Program-made: the position numbers and the translations under genes
From: Lichenostomus cassidix
Taxonomy: Eukaryota > Chordata > Aves > Passeriformes > Meliphagidae
Direction: 5' to 3'
NCBI GenBank assembly: GCA_008360975.2
Contig: CM039202.1
Span: 2,960,628-3,024,627 of the forward strand
DNA: 64,000 bases
Notes under the pieces: model-generated
Seen by the model: only the letters and a program-made list of their open reading frames with translations
Told to the model about the DNA's origin: nothing
The model's database searches: none
In this document: positions 42,010 to 52,506 of the stretch, piece by piece
How positions within the stretch are numbered: the stretch's first letter is position 1
Layout of the letters: each line of letters begins with the position of its first letter

Positions 42010-45000
42010 GAGAAATACTCCTGGATTGGAAAAATACACAGTGATTGTAAAAATACAGCTGGGTTGGAAAAATACGAATTGATTGTAAAAATACATATTG
42101 ATTATAAAAATACAGCTGGGTTGTGAAAATATGCATTGATTGTAAAAACACACATTGATTCTAAAAATACACCTGGATTCTAAATATTCACCTGGATTCC
42201 AAAATTAGATATTGATTCTAAAATTACACCTGGGTTTGAAAAAAAAAAAAACCCCTGGATTCCGACATTACACCTGGATTCCAAAAATAAACCTGGATTG
42301 TAAAAATACACATGGATTCCAAAAACAAACCTGGATTGTAAACATATACCTGGATGCCAAAAATACACATGGATTCTAAAAATTGACCTGGATTCTAAAA
42401 ATATGCATTGATTCTAAAAATTGACCTGGATTCTAAAATTACACCTGGATTCTAAATATACACCTGGATTGTAAAAATACACCTGGATTGTAAAAATACA
42501 CTTGGATGCCTAAACCACACCCAGATTGCAAAAATAAACAAACCTGGATTGTAAAAATGCACCTGGATTCTAAATATTCACCTGGATGGCTAAAATACAC
42601 GTGGATTAAAAAAAACCCCAAGCTGGATTCCAGCAATACACTTGGATTCCAAAATTAGATATTGATTCTGAAATTACACCTGGGTTAAAAAAAAAACAAA
42701 CCCTGGATTCCAACATTACACCTGGATTCCAAAAATAAACCTGGATTGTAAAAATACACATTGATTCTAAAAATACACCTGGATTGTAAAAATACACATT
42801 GATTCAAAAATACCCATGGATTCTAAAAATACACATTGATTCTAAAAATTGCCCTGGATTCTGAAATTACACCTGGGTTCTAAATATACACCTGGATTCC
42901 AAAAATACACCTGGATTGTAAAAATGAACCTGGATGCCTAAACCACACCCAGATTGCAAAAATAAACAAACCTGGATTGTAAAAATATACCTGGATGCCA
43001 AAAATACCCATGGATTCTAAAAATATGCATTGATTCTAAAAATTGACATGGATTCTGAAATTACACCTGGGTTCTAAATATACACCTGGATTCCAAATAT
43101 ACACCTGGATTGTAAAAATACACCTGGATTGTAAAATGACACCCAGATTGCAAAAATAAACAAACCTGGATTGTAAAATTACACCTGGATTCTAAATATT
43201 CACCTGGATTCTAAAATTACACCTGGATGCCTAAAATACACCTGGATTAAAAAAAAAACCCAAACTGGATTCCAGCAATACACCTGGATTCCAAAATTAG
43301 ATATTGATTCTAAAATTACACCTGGGTTAAAAAAAAAAACAAACCCTGGATTCTAAAAATACACCTGGATTGTAAAAATACACATTGATTCTAAAAATAC
43401 ACATTGATTCTAAAAATTGACCTGGATTCTAAAATTACACCTGGATTCTAAATATACACCTGGATTGTAAAAATACATATTGATTCCAAAAATACACGTT
43501 GATTGTAAAAATTCACCTGGAATTTAAAAATACACCTGGATTCCAAAAATACACCTGGATTGTAAAAATACACTTGGATTCCAAAACCACACCCAGATTG
43601 CAAAAATAAACAAACCTGGATTGTAAAAATATACCTGGATGCCAAAAATACACACGGATTCTAAAAATACATATGGATTCTAAAAATACGCATGGATTCT
43701 AAAAATTGACCTGGATTCTAAAATTACACCTGGGTTCTAAATATACAGCTGGATTCCAAAAATACATATTGATTCCAAAAATACACGTTGATTGTAAAAA
43801 TGCACCTGGATTGTAAAAATTCACCTGGATTCCAAAATGACACCTGGATTGCAAAAATAAACAAACCTGGATTGCAAAAATCAGGTAAAAAATACACCTA
43901 GATTGTAAAAATACACCTGGATGCCAAAAATACACCTGGATCCAAAAATACACATTGATTCCAACAATACACCTGGATTCCAACACCAGGCCTAGATTGC
44001 AAAAATAAACAAACCTGGATTGTAAAAATACACCTGGATTGCAAAAATACACCTGGATTCTAACATTACAGCTGGATTGTGAAAATACACCTGGATTCTA
44101 AAAATACACATGGATTCTAAAAATACACATGGATTCTAAAAATACACATGGATTCTAAAAATACACATGGATTCTAAAAATACACATTGATTCTAAAAAT
44201 TGTCCTGGATTCTAAAATTACACCTGGGTTCTAAATATACACCTGGATTCCAAAAATAGACCTGGATTGTAAAAATACACTTGGATTCCAAAACCACAAC
44301 CAGATTCCAAAAAAAACCAATCCTGGATGGTAAAAATGCACCTGGATTCTAAATATTCACCTGGATTCTAAAATTGCACCTGGATGGCTAAAATACACCT
44401 GGATTAAAAAAAAAACCCAAACTGGATTCCAGCAATACACCTGGATTCCAAAATTAGATATTGATTCTAAAATTACACCTGGGTTTAAAAAAAAAAAACA
44501 AACCCTGGATTCCAACATTACACCTGGATACCAAAAATAAACCTGGATTGTAAAAATACACCTGGATTGTAAAAATACACATGGATTCCAAAAATACACA
44601 TTTATTCTAAAAATTGTCCTGGATTCTAAAATTACACCTGGGTTCTAAATATACACCTGGATTGTAAAAATACATATTGATTCCAAAAATACACGTTGAT
44701 TGTAAAAATTCACCTGGATTGTAAAAATCCACCTGGATTCCAAAATGACACCTGGATTGCAAAAATAAACAAACCTGGATTGTAAAAATATACCTGGATG
44801 CCAAAAATACACCCGGATTGTAAAAATACACATGGATTCTAAAAATATGCATTGATTCTAAAAATACACCTAGATTGCAAAAATACACCTGGATGCCAAA
44901 AATACACATTGATTCCAACAATACACCTGGATTCCAACACCAGACCTAGATTGCAAAAATAAATAAACCTGGATTGTAAAAATACATATTGATTCCAAAA

Positions 45001-45350
45001 ATACATATTGATTCCAAAAATACACATTGATTCTAAAAATACACATTGTTTCTAAAAATTGTCCTGGATTCTGAAATTACACCTGGGTTCTAAATATACA
45101 CCTGGATTCCAAAAATACACCTGGATTGTAAAAATAAACCTGGATTCCAAAACCACACCCAGATTGCAAAACTAAACAAACCTGGATTGTAAAAATAAAC
45201 CTGGATTCTAACATTACAGCTGGATTGTAAATATACACCTGGATTCCAAAAATAAACCTGGATTGTAAAAACACACCTGGATTCTAACATTACAGCTGGA
45301 TTGTAAATATACACCTGGATTCCAAAACCACATCTGGGTCCTAAAAGTAC
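42010..45350. repeat. 19-21-bp satellite, about 165 copies, higher-order structure
   Basis: The unit is ATACACCTGGATTCTAAAA, with ATTGTAAAA and ATTCCAAAA variants and CACATTGATT subunits. Multi-unit blocks recur: AAACAAACCCTGGATTC after an A-run at about 42247, 42693, 43340 and 44507, and CACACCCAGATTGCAAAAAT at about 42515, 42945, 43138, 43586 and (variant) 45156. Minus-strand frames with Gln-Val-Tyr-Phe and Asn-Pro-Gly words are artefacts. Confidence 0.95.
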
Positions 45351-46371
45351 ACCTGGGCTCTAAAAATCCGCCTGGATTCCAAAAATCCACGTGGATTCTG
45401 AAAATCCACCCGAATTCCCAAAACCCACCTGCATCTCCAAAATCCACCTGAATTCCCAAAATCCACCCGGATTCCCAAATCCACCCAAGTTCCCAAATCC
45501 ACCCAAGTTCCCAAAATCCACCTGGATTCCCAAAATCCACCCAAATTCCCAAAATCCACCCGAATTCCCAAATCCACCTGAATTCCCAAAATCCACCCGA
45601 ATTCCCAAATCCCACCTGGATTCTGAAAATCCACCCAGATTTCCAAAATCCACCTGAATTCCCAAATCCACTTGAATTCCCAAATCCACTTGAATTCCCA
45701 AAATCCACCCAAGTTCCCAAAATCCACCCGAATTCCCAAAATCCATTTGAATTCCCAAATCCACCTGAATTCCCAAAATCCACCTGAGTTCCCAAAATCC
45801 ACCCGAATTCCCAAATCCACCCGAATTCCCAAAATCCACCCAATTTCCCAAAATCCACCCGAATTCCCAAAATCCACCCAATTTCCCAAAATCCACCTGA
45901 ATTCCCGAAATCCACCCAATTTCCCAAAATCCACCTGAATTCCCAAAATCCACCCAATTTCCCAAATCCACCTGAATTCCCAAATCCACCTGAATTCCCA
46001 AATCCACCCCAATTCCCAAAATCCACCTGAATTCCCAAATTCACCCAAGTTCCCAAAATCCACCTGAATTCCCAAAATCCACCTGAATTCCCAAAATCCA
46101 CCTGAATCCCTCAAATCCACCCAATTTCCCAAAACCCACCTGAATTCCCAAAATCCCTCTGAATTCCCAAATCCACCTGCATTCCCAAAATCCACCTGAA
46201 TTCCCGAAATCCACCTGGATTCCCAAAATCCACCCAATTTCCCAAAATCCACCTGAATTCCCAAATCCACCCGAATTCCCAAATCCACCTGAATTCCCAA
46301 ATCCACCCGAATTCCCAAATCCACCTGGATTCCCAAATCCACCCGAATTCCCCAAATCCACCCGAATTCCT
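45351..46371. repeat. 18-19-bp satellite, about 54 copies
   Basis: The unit is AATCCACCTGAATTCCCAA, with CACCCGAATT, CACCCAATTT and CACCTGGATT variants. The left edge (45351-45420) blends with the 42-45.3 kb unit. The 219-333-residue minus-strand Gly/Phe/Trp-rich frames are the repeat in translation, with three overlapping frames showing the same words. Confidence 0.95.
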
Positions 46372-46567
46372 GCTCTGCCCACCCTGTGTGGTTCTCCCTC
46401 CATGCCTGAGGGAAAAGAGGGAAAAGTTCTGCTGCTGCCAGTGGGGTTTGGATGGAATTCCTGTTATCAGTGGGAATGAAAGTTAATTTGGAATTTTCCC
46501 TGGCAGAGCTGGTTTGGCTCTTGTTTAGTCCCTCTGGGTTCTGCTGGAATTGAGCCTCAGGAAAAGG
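46372..46567. other. Short spacer between arrays
   Basis: No gene or repeat seen. Confidence 0.6.
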
Positions 46568-48165
46568 GGATCATTGACCCAAAATTGACCCAAAATTGAC
46601 CCAAAATTGACCCTAAATTGACCTTAAATTGACCCAAAATTGACCCAAAATTGACCCTAAATTGACCTTAAATTGACCTGAAATTGACCCTAAATTGACC
46701 CTAAATTGACCTTAAATTGACCTGAAATTGACCCAAAATTGACCCTAAATTGACCTTAAATTGACCTGAAATTGACCCAAAATTGACCCTAAATTGACCT
46801 TAAATTGACCTGAAATTGACCCAAAATTGACCCAAAATTGACCCAAAATTGACCTGAAATTGACCCTAAATTGACCTTAAATTGACCTGAAATTGACCCA
46901 AAATTGACCCTAAATTGACCTGAAATTGACCCAAAATTGACCCTAAATTGACCCTAAATTGACCTGAAATTGACCCAAAATTGACCCAAAATTGACCCTG
47001 AATTTACCTTAAATTGACCTGAAATTGACCTGAAATTGACCCAAAATTGACCTGAAATTGACCTTAAATTGCCCTGAAATTGACCCTAAATTGACCCTAA
47101 ATTGACCTTAAATTGACCTGAAATTGACCCAAAATTGACCCAAAATTGACCCTAAATTGACCTGAAATTGACCTGAAATTGACCCAAAATTGCCCTGAAA
47201 TTGACCTTAAATTGCCCTGAAATTGACCCAAAATTGACCCTAAATTGACCTGAAATTGACCCTAAATTGACCTGAAATTGACCTGAAATTGACCCTAAAT
47301 TGACCCTAAATTTACCTTAAATTGACCCTAAATTGACCTTAAATTGACCTGAAATTGACCCTAAATTGACCCAAAATTGACCCTAAATTGATCTGAAATT
47401 GACCTGAAATTGACCCTAAATGTACCTGATATTTACCCTAAGTTTATCTTAAATTTACCTGAGATTTACCTCAAGTTGACTTGAAATTTACCTTAAATTG
47501 ACCTTAAATTTACCTTAAATTGACCTGAAATTGACCCTAAATTTACCTTAAATTGACCAGAAATTTACCCTAAATGTACCTTAAATTTACCATAAATTAC
47601 CTGAAATTGAGCCTAAATTTACCTGATATTTACCCTGAATTTACCTTAAATTTACCTGAGATTGACCTGAAATTGACTTGAAATTGACCTGAGATTTACC
47701 TGAAATTGACCCTAAATTGACCTGAGATTTACCTTAAATTTACCAGAAATTTGCCTTAAATTGACCTGACATTTACCCTGAAATTCACCTGAAATTTACC
47801 CTAAATTTACCTGAGATTTACCTGAAATTTACCTTAAATTTACCAGAAATTTACCTTAAATTGACCTGACATTTACCCTGAAATTCATCAGAAATTTACC
47901 TTAAATTTACCTGAGATTTACCCTAAATTTACCTGAGATTTACCTTAAATTTACCAGAAATTTGCCTTAAATTGACCTGATATTTACCCTGAAATTCACC
48001 AATAATTTACCCTAAATTGACCTGAGATTTACCCTAAATTTACCAGAAATTTGCCTTAAATTGACCTGACATTTACCCTGAAATTCACCTGAAATTCACC
48101 CTAAATTCACCTGAGATTTACCTTAAATTTACCTTAATTTTACCCGAAATTTCCCTGAAATCTCC
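46568..48165. repeat. 11-bp satellite, about 145 copies, two subfamilies
   Basis: From 46568 to about 47410 the unit is TTGACC(C/T)(A/T/G)AAA. From about 47410 to 48165 TTTACC units dominate, with CCAGAAA, CCTGAGA and CCTTAAA endings mixed with remaining TTGACC units. A four-unit block (ACCCTAAA, ACCTTAAA, ACCTGAAA, ACCCAAAA) repeats several times in the left part. It is stop-rich, with no frames. Confidence 0.96.
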
Positions 48166-48822
48166 TTTACATTTCCCCAGTTATTCCCCTTCATTGCAAC
48201 AACTCCATGGCTGTGGAGCTTTTGTCCCACACAGCAATCCAACTCCCCTTTATACCCCATGGCCACTCTTAATTAGAATAATAAATAAATAAAAATAATT
48301 ACAATAATTACAATAAATATATATATCATAATTATAAATAAATGCAGGAATTAAGGTTCACTTTGATGACCTTCAGAATTCACTTTCCCCCTCTTGAAAT
48401 GCACTTTGTGCAGCTGGAGTTGCACCCTGGATAATTTCAGGAATATCCTGATTTTTACCAGGAAAAATCCACCATTTCATGCTAATTTAGCCCCAGGAAT
48501 GATTGAAACCCATTTGCTATTTACCAGCATCGTTTTACATCTAATATCTGCTGCCAATAAAACTTAAAAAGCCCAAATTGGGAGAATCAACCCCACCAAG
48601 CTTCCCTGCTCACTGCGAAGATAAATCACTGCAGTTGGAGGTTTTTAAGCCATAAAACTGCAAATCAGGCGGTTTGTGCTGCAAATTGATTTCTGTTGAG
48701 AGTTCTCGCTCTGTGCAGCTCAGCTTGGAGCTGCCAGGGGTTGAGAAGGGAGATTTTAGGAATTAACCTGCAAGAGAAATTAATTTTGGGGTGTTTTTTT
48801 TCCCCCTAGATGCAAATCAAGG
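48166..48822. other. Single-copy island, candidate conserved non-coding DNA
   Basis: Contains an ATAAATAAAT patch (48277-48345). The part at 48400-48720 is single-copy with mixed composition and words such as GCTAATTTAGCCCC and CATTTGCTATTTACC. No frame is supportable. Confidence 0.45.
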
Positions 48823-49274
48823 TGATGCCTTAAGGATTTTTTCGATTCTGTTTTTCATGTTTCTGTAGCTTTGCTGTGCAGCTTTAGGCTCCATAGAAAG
48901 TGCTAAAAACCTCTGTTCTCAGCGTTTTAGACAAAATTCCTCTCTTTTGGAAATCCAAGGACACTTTGCTGCCTCAGAGCCCCAAAATATGGAACCAGCA
49001 GTGAATTGGGGAGCAAACTTGGGCTGATTGACATCATCAGCTGAAGGTGTAATTGGAGGATTGAGGCTCAATTTGTTAATTACAGAACTTATAAAATGTG
49101 AAGAACTCGTGACTCACTGTCCAGTTTGGGTGTAGCCTCTGCAGTGAGCTCTGTCTGCCCTGAATGCACCTAAATAAATGTAATAAATTAATCTGCCTTT
49201 AATAAATTAATCTGCTTTTTATTCTCCTAGCTTTTTCTGACCTCTGCTTCAGGTAAACTCCATTTCAGGCATCA
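48823..49274 (+). mobile_element. Solo ERV LTR, family A (subtype 1), intact ends
   Basis: Starts TGATGCCTTAAGG and ends TTCAGGCATCA, so the termini form a TGATGCCT/AGGCATCA inverted repeat. AAGGT is present at 48819-48823 and 49274-49278, a possible 5-bp target duplication overlapping the outermost base of each end. It includes CCCCAAAATATGGAACCAGC, ACTTATAAAATG (TATA-like), and an internal duplication of TAATAAATTAATCTGC that doubles the AATAAA signal. No retroviral interior, so a solo LTR from recombination is the simplest reading. Confidence 0.88.
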
Positions 49275-49437
49275 AGGTAAAATCAAAACCCATTTATGCA
49301 GAACTGAAACGAAAACACTGCTGTGATCCATCTCCAAAACTTCACCCCTGCCCGAGTCAAATTCTTCTTTTCCGTTTGTTTTCAGCATTTATTCCAGCAG
49401 GGAATGATGAGGGAAGGAAGGAGATATAGTGCTGCAC
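49275..49437. other. Short spacer
   Basis: No repeat or gene seen. Confidence 0.55.
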
Positions 49438-50125
49438 AGGAGCAGAGCTGAGCAGGGCAGAGCAGAGCAGGGTAAAGCAGAGCTGAGCAGAGTAGAGCAG
49501 AGCTGAGCAGAGCAGAATAAAGCAGAGCAGAGTAAAGCAGAGCAGAGCAGAGTAGAGCAGAGCTGAGCAGAGCAGAGATGAGCAGAGCAGAGCAGAGTAA
49601 AGCAGAGCAGAGCTGAGCAGAGCAGAGTAAAGCAGGGCAGAGCAGGGCAGGGCAAAGCAGAGCAGAGCAGAGTAAAGCAGAGCAGAGTAGAGCTGAGCAG
49701 AGTAAAGCAGAGCAGAGCAGAGCAGAGCAGAGCTGAGCAGAGTAAAGCAGAGCAGAGCAGAGTAGAGCAGGGCAGAGCAGAGATGAGCAGAGCAGAGCAG
49801 AGCAGAGCAGAGTAAAGCAGAGCTGAGCAGAGCAGAGTAAAGCAGAGCTGAGCAGAGCAAAGCAGGGCAGAGTAAAGCAGAGCAGAGCAGAGTAAAGCAA
49901 AGCAGAGCAGGGCAGAGCAGAGTAAAGCAGAGCAGAGCTGAGCAGAGCAGAGCAGAGTGAAGCAGAGTAAAGCAGAGCAGGGCAGAGCAGAGTAAAGAAG
50001 CAGAGCAGAGCAAAGCAGAGTAAAGCTGAGCAGAGCAGAGTAAAGCAGAGCAGAGCAGAGCTGAGCAGAGCAGGGCAGAGTAAAGCAGAGCAGAGCAGAG
50101 CAGAGCAGAGCAGAGCAGCACTCGT
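49438..50125. repeat. (GAGCA)n 5-bp satellite with TAAAGC variants
   Basis: About 137 pentamers of GCAGA/GAGCA type interspersed with GAGCTGAGCA and GTAAAGCA words. These make mixed 20-30-bp higher-order units. Minus-strand frames of 88-314 residues made of Leu-Cys-Ser-Ala cycles are artefacts. Confidence 0.97.
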
Positions 50126-50438
50126 GCTGCCAAAGAATCCCTCCGCCTGATTCGGAAATGCCCTAAAAAGAGCAGCTCTGCATTCCTGCACGACATTAGC
50201 ACTCCAAGGAGCCCCGGAGAACATCTCATCCCTGCAGCACCAGTGCCAAGGCAGAATCGCTGCAGACATTTTATGAGGCTGGTTACCAGCTGATGGCATT
50301 GATGTTGTCACGCAGCAAACACACACTTTAATCCTTGGCTGGGATCACTGTTGTTGTAATGAAATCAGCTGCCTGTGAGCCAAAGGAAACACAAACCGAG
50401 GGAGATGGAGCTTGGGGTGATTTAGGGGTTCAGTGTGG
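50126..50438. other. Single-copy island
   Basis: GC-balanced sequence with no repeats (for example CATTAGCACTCCAAGG, GATGGCATTGATGTTG). Candidate conserved element. Not recognised as an exon. Confidence 0.4.
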
Positions 50439-50563
50439 TGCCTCACCTGAAACAGGCCAAGGCAAAGTTAGGGGAATAAATAAAATGTGGATAAATTTAT
50501 TTAAGGCCTTTAGGTATGTTTGGGGCAGGCAGAGCCTACTTGAGAGGCTAAATTCCCAAAACA
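50439..50563 (-). mobile_element. ERV LTR fragment, family A
   Basis: Matches the 3' end of the family A LTR on the minus strand: TGCCTCACCTGAAACAGG, AAAGTTAGGGGAATAAA, TTTAAGGCCTTTAGGTA and GGGCAGGCAGAGCC correspond to 10718-10850. It breaks off at AGAGGCTAAATTCCC, where single-copy sequence resumes. Confidence 0.8.
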
Positions 50564-50606
50564 GGCGCAATTCCCAAAATCTGATGGAGTCTCCCCAGTC
50601 CCTGCA

Positions 50607-51705
50607 GCTCAGGAGTTACAGGAGGAGGAGGAAACGAGGAAGCAAAGGAGGAGGAGAAAATCAGGAATTATGGGAGGAGGACATTGAGAATTGCAGAAGG
50701 AGTAGGAAGTCAGGAAGCACAGGAGGAGGAGGAAATCAGGAATTACAGGAGGAGGAAATTGAGAATTACAGGAGGAGGAAGAAGTCAGGAAGCACAGGAG
50801 GAGGAGGAGAAAATCAGGAATTACCAAGGAGGAGAAAATCAGGAATTACCAAGGAGGAGAAAATCAGGAATTACAGGAGGAGGACATTGGGAATTACAGA
50901 AGGAGGAAGGAGTCAGGAAGCACAGGAGGAGGAGGAAATCAGGAATTCCCAAGGAGGAGAAAATCAGGAAGCACAGAAGGAAGAGGAAATCAGGAATTAT
51001 AGGAGGAGAAAATCAGGAATTCCAGGAGGAGGAGGAAATCAGGAATTATAGGAGGAGGAAATTGGGAATTACAGGTGGAGGAGGAAGTCAGGAATTACAG
51101 AAGAAGGAATTTGGGAACTACAAGTGGAGGAGGAAATTGAGAATTACAAAAGGAGGAGGAAATTGAGAATTACAGAAGGAGGATGAAATCAGGAAGCAGC
51201 ACAGCAGGAGGAGGAGAAAATCAGGAATTACCAAGAACAAGAAAACCAGGAATTCCAGGAGGAGGAGGAAAACAGGAATTACAGAAGGAGGAGGAAATTA
51301 GGAATTATAGGAGGAGGAAACTGGGGATTCCAGGAGGAGGAGGAACTCAGGAAACACAGGAGTTGGAGGAAGTCAGAAACTACAGAAGGAGGAGGAAATC
51401 AGGAAACACAGGAAGATGAGGAAATAATGAATTGCAGAAGGAGGAGAAAACCAGGAATTCCAGGAGGAGAAAACCAGGAATTCCAGGAGGAGGAGGAAAC
51501 CAGGAATTCCAGGAGGATGAACTCAGGAATTCCAGGAGGATGAACTCAGGAATTCCAGGAGGAGAAAACCAGGAATTCCAGGAGGAGGAACTCAGGAATT
51601 CCAGGAGGAGGAAACCAGGAATTCCAGGAGGATGAACTCAGGAATTCCAGGAGGAGAAAACCAGGAATTCCAGGAGGAGGAACTCAGGAATTCCAGGAGG
51701 ATCTC
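50607..51705. repeat. Purine-rich 20-30-bp satellite
   Basis: Words AGGAATTACAGGAGGAGGAA, ATCAGGAAGCACAGG and GAGAAAATCAGGAATTACCA recur irregularly. From about 51440 the unit settles to AACCAGGAATTCCAGGAGGA. It is largely purine on the + strand. Glu/Arg-rich frames of 67-238 residues in more than one register are composition artefacts. Confidence 0.93.
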
Positions 51706-51782
51706 CTGTCCCTGCAGCTCCTGGCTCTGCTCCTGTCAGAGCCAAGCCCAGGATGCTCCTGCAGCTCCTCCTGTGAATTTCA

Positions 51783-52218
51783 GGATATTTTCCATTATTT
51801 CTCATGCTTTTAGGGTTGTTTTCCATTATTTCTCATGGTTTTAGGGCTGTTTTCCATTATTTCTCATGCTTTTAGGGTTGTTTTCCATTTTTTCTCATGG
51901 TTTTCAGGCTGTTTCCATTATTTCTCCTGCTTTTAGGGTTGTTTCCATTATTTCTCATGGTTTTCAGGCTGTTTTCCATTATTTCTCATGCTTTTAGGGC
52001 CGTTTCCATTATTTCCCATGGTTTTAGGGCTGTTTCCATAATTTCCCATGGTTTTAGGGTTGTTTTCCATTATTTCTCATGGTTTTCAGGCTGTTTCCAT
52101 TATTTCTCATGCTTTTAGGGCCGTTTCCATTATTTCCCATGGTTTTCAGGCTGTTTTCCATTATTTCCCATGGTTTTAGAGTTGTTTCCATTATTTCCCG
52201 TGGTTTTAGGGTTGTTTT
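51783..52218. repeat. 31-32-bp minisatellite, about 14 copies
   Basis: The unit is TTTTCCATTATTTCTCATG plus GTTTTAGGGCTG. Alternating GCTTTTAGGG and GGTTTTCAGG variants suggest a two-unit higher-order repeat. Confidence 0.94.
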
Positions 52219-52506
52219 TCCATTTCACTGAGCACCCAAAATTCCCCCAAAAGCCATTTCCAGCCAGGCAAACTCCAATTATCCACCCCTGACGTGCTGC
52301 TGCTAATTAATCAGTGGCTGATTATCCATCTTTGGGGGGTCAGGATGGCTCAGGGTTGGATTTAAGCACCGAAGCTGGAGCTGCAGAGCTCAAGGCATGC
52401 TCAATTAGCTGCCTGTTAATTGGGTTAAATGACCTAAAATAAGTTGTAAAATGTTTGACCAGCGATGCTACAGAAGGGAAAAAATGAGAGGCGACTTTGT
52501 CTCCGT
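52219..52506. other. Single-copy island rich in TAAT words
   Basis: CTGCTAATTAATCAG, CTCAATTAGCTGCC and GTTAATTGGG occur within 150 bp. This density of homeodomain-like cores suggests a regulatory element, unproven. Confidence 0.4.

Noticed and set aside
45341..46342. 333-, 295- and 219-residue Gly/Phe/Trp-rich minus-strand frames
   Set aside because: Three registers of the same 18-19-bp repeat give the same words. Periodic DNA without stops explains all of them.
46568..48165. CCCTAA words suggesting interstitial telomeric repeat
   Set aside because: The period is 11 bp (ACCCTAAATTG), not 6, and CCCTAA is only one of several variants, so the match to the telomere hexamer is coincidental.
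49357..50326. 290- and 314-residue Leu-Cys-Ser-Ala frames
   Set aside because: GAGCA pentamer repeat read in different registers. No start context or domain.
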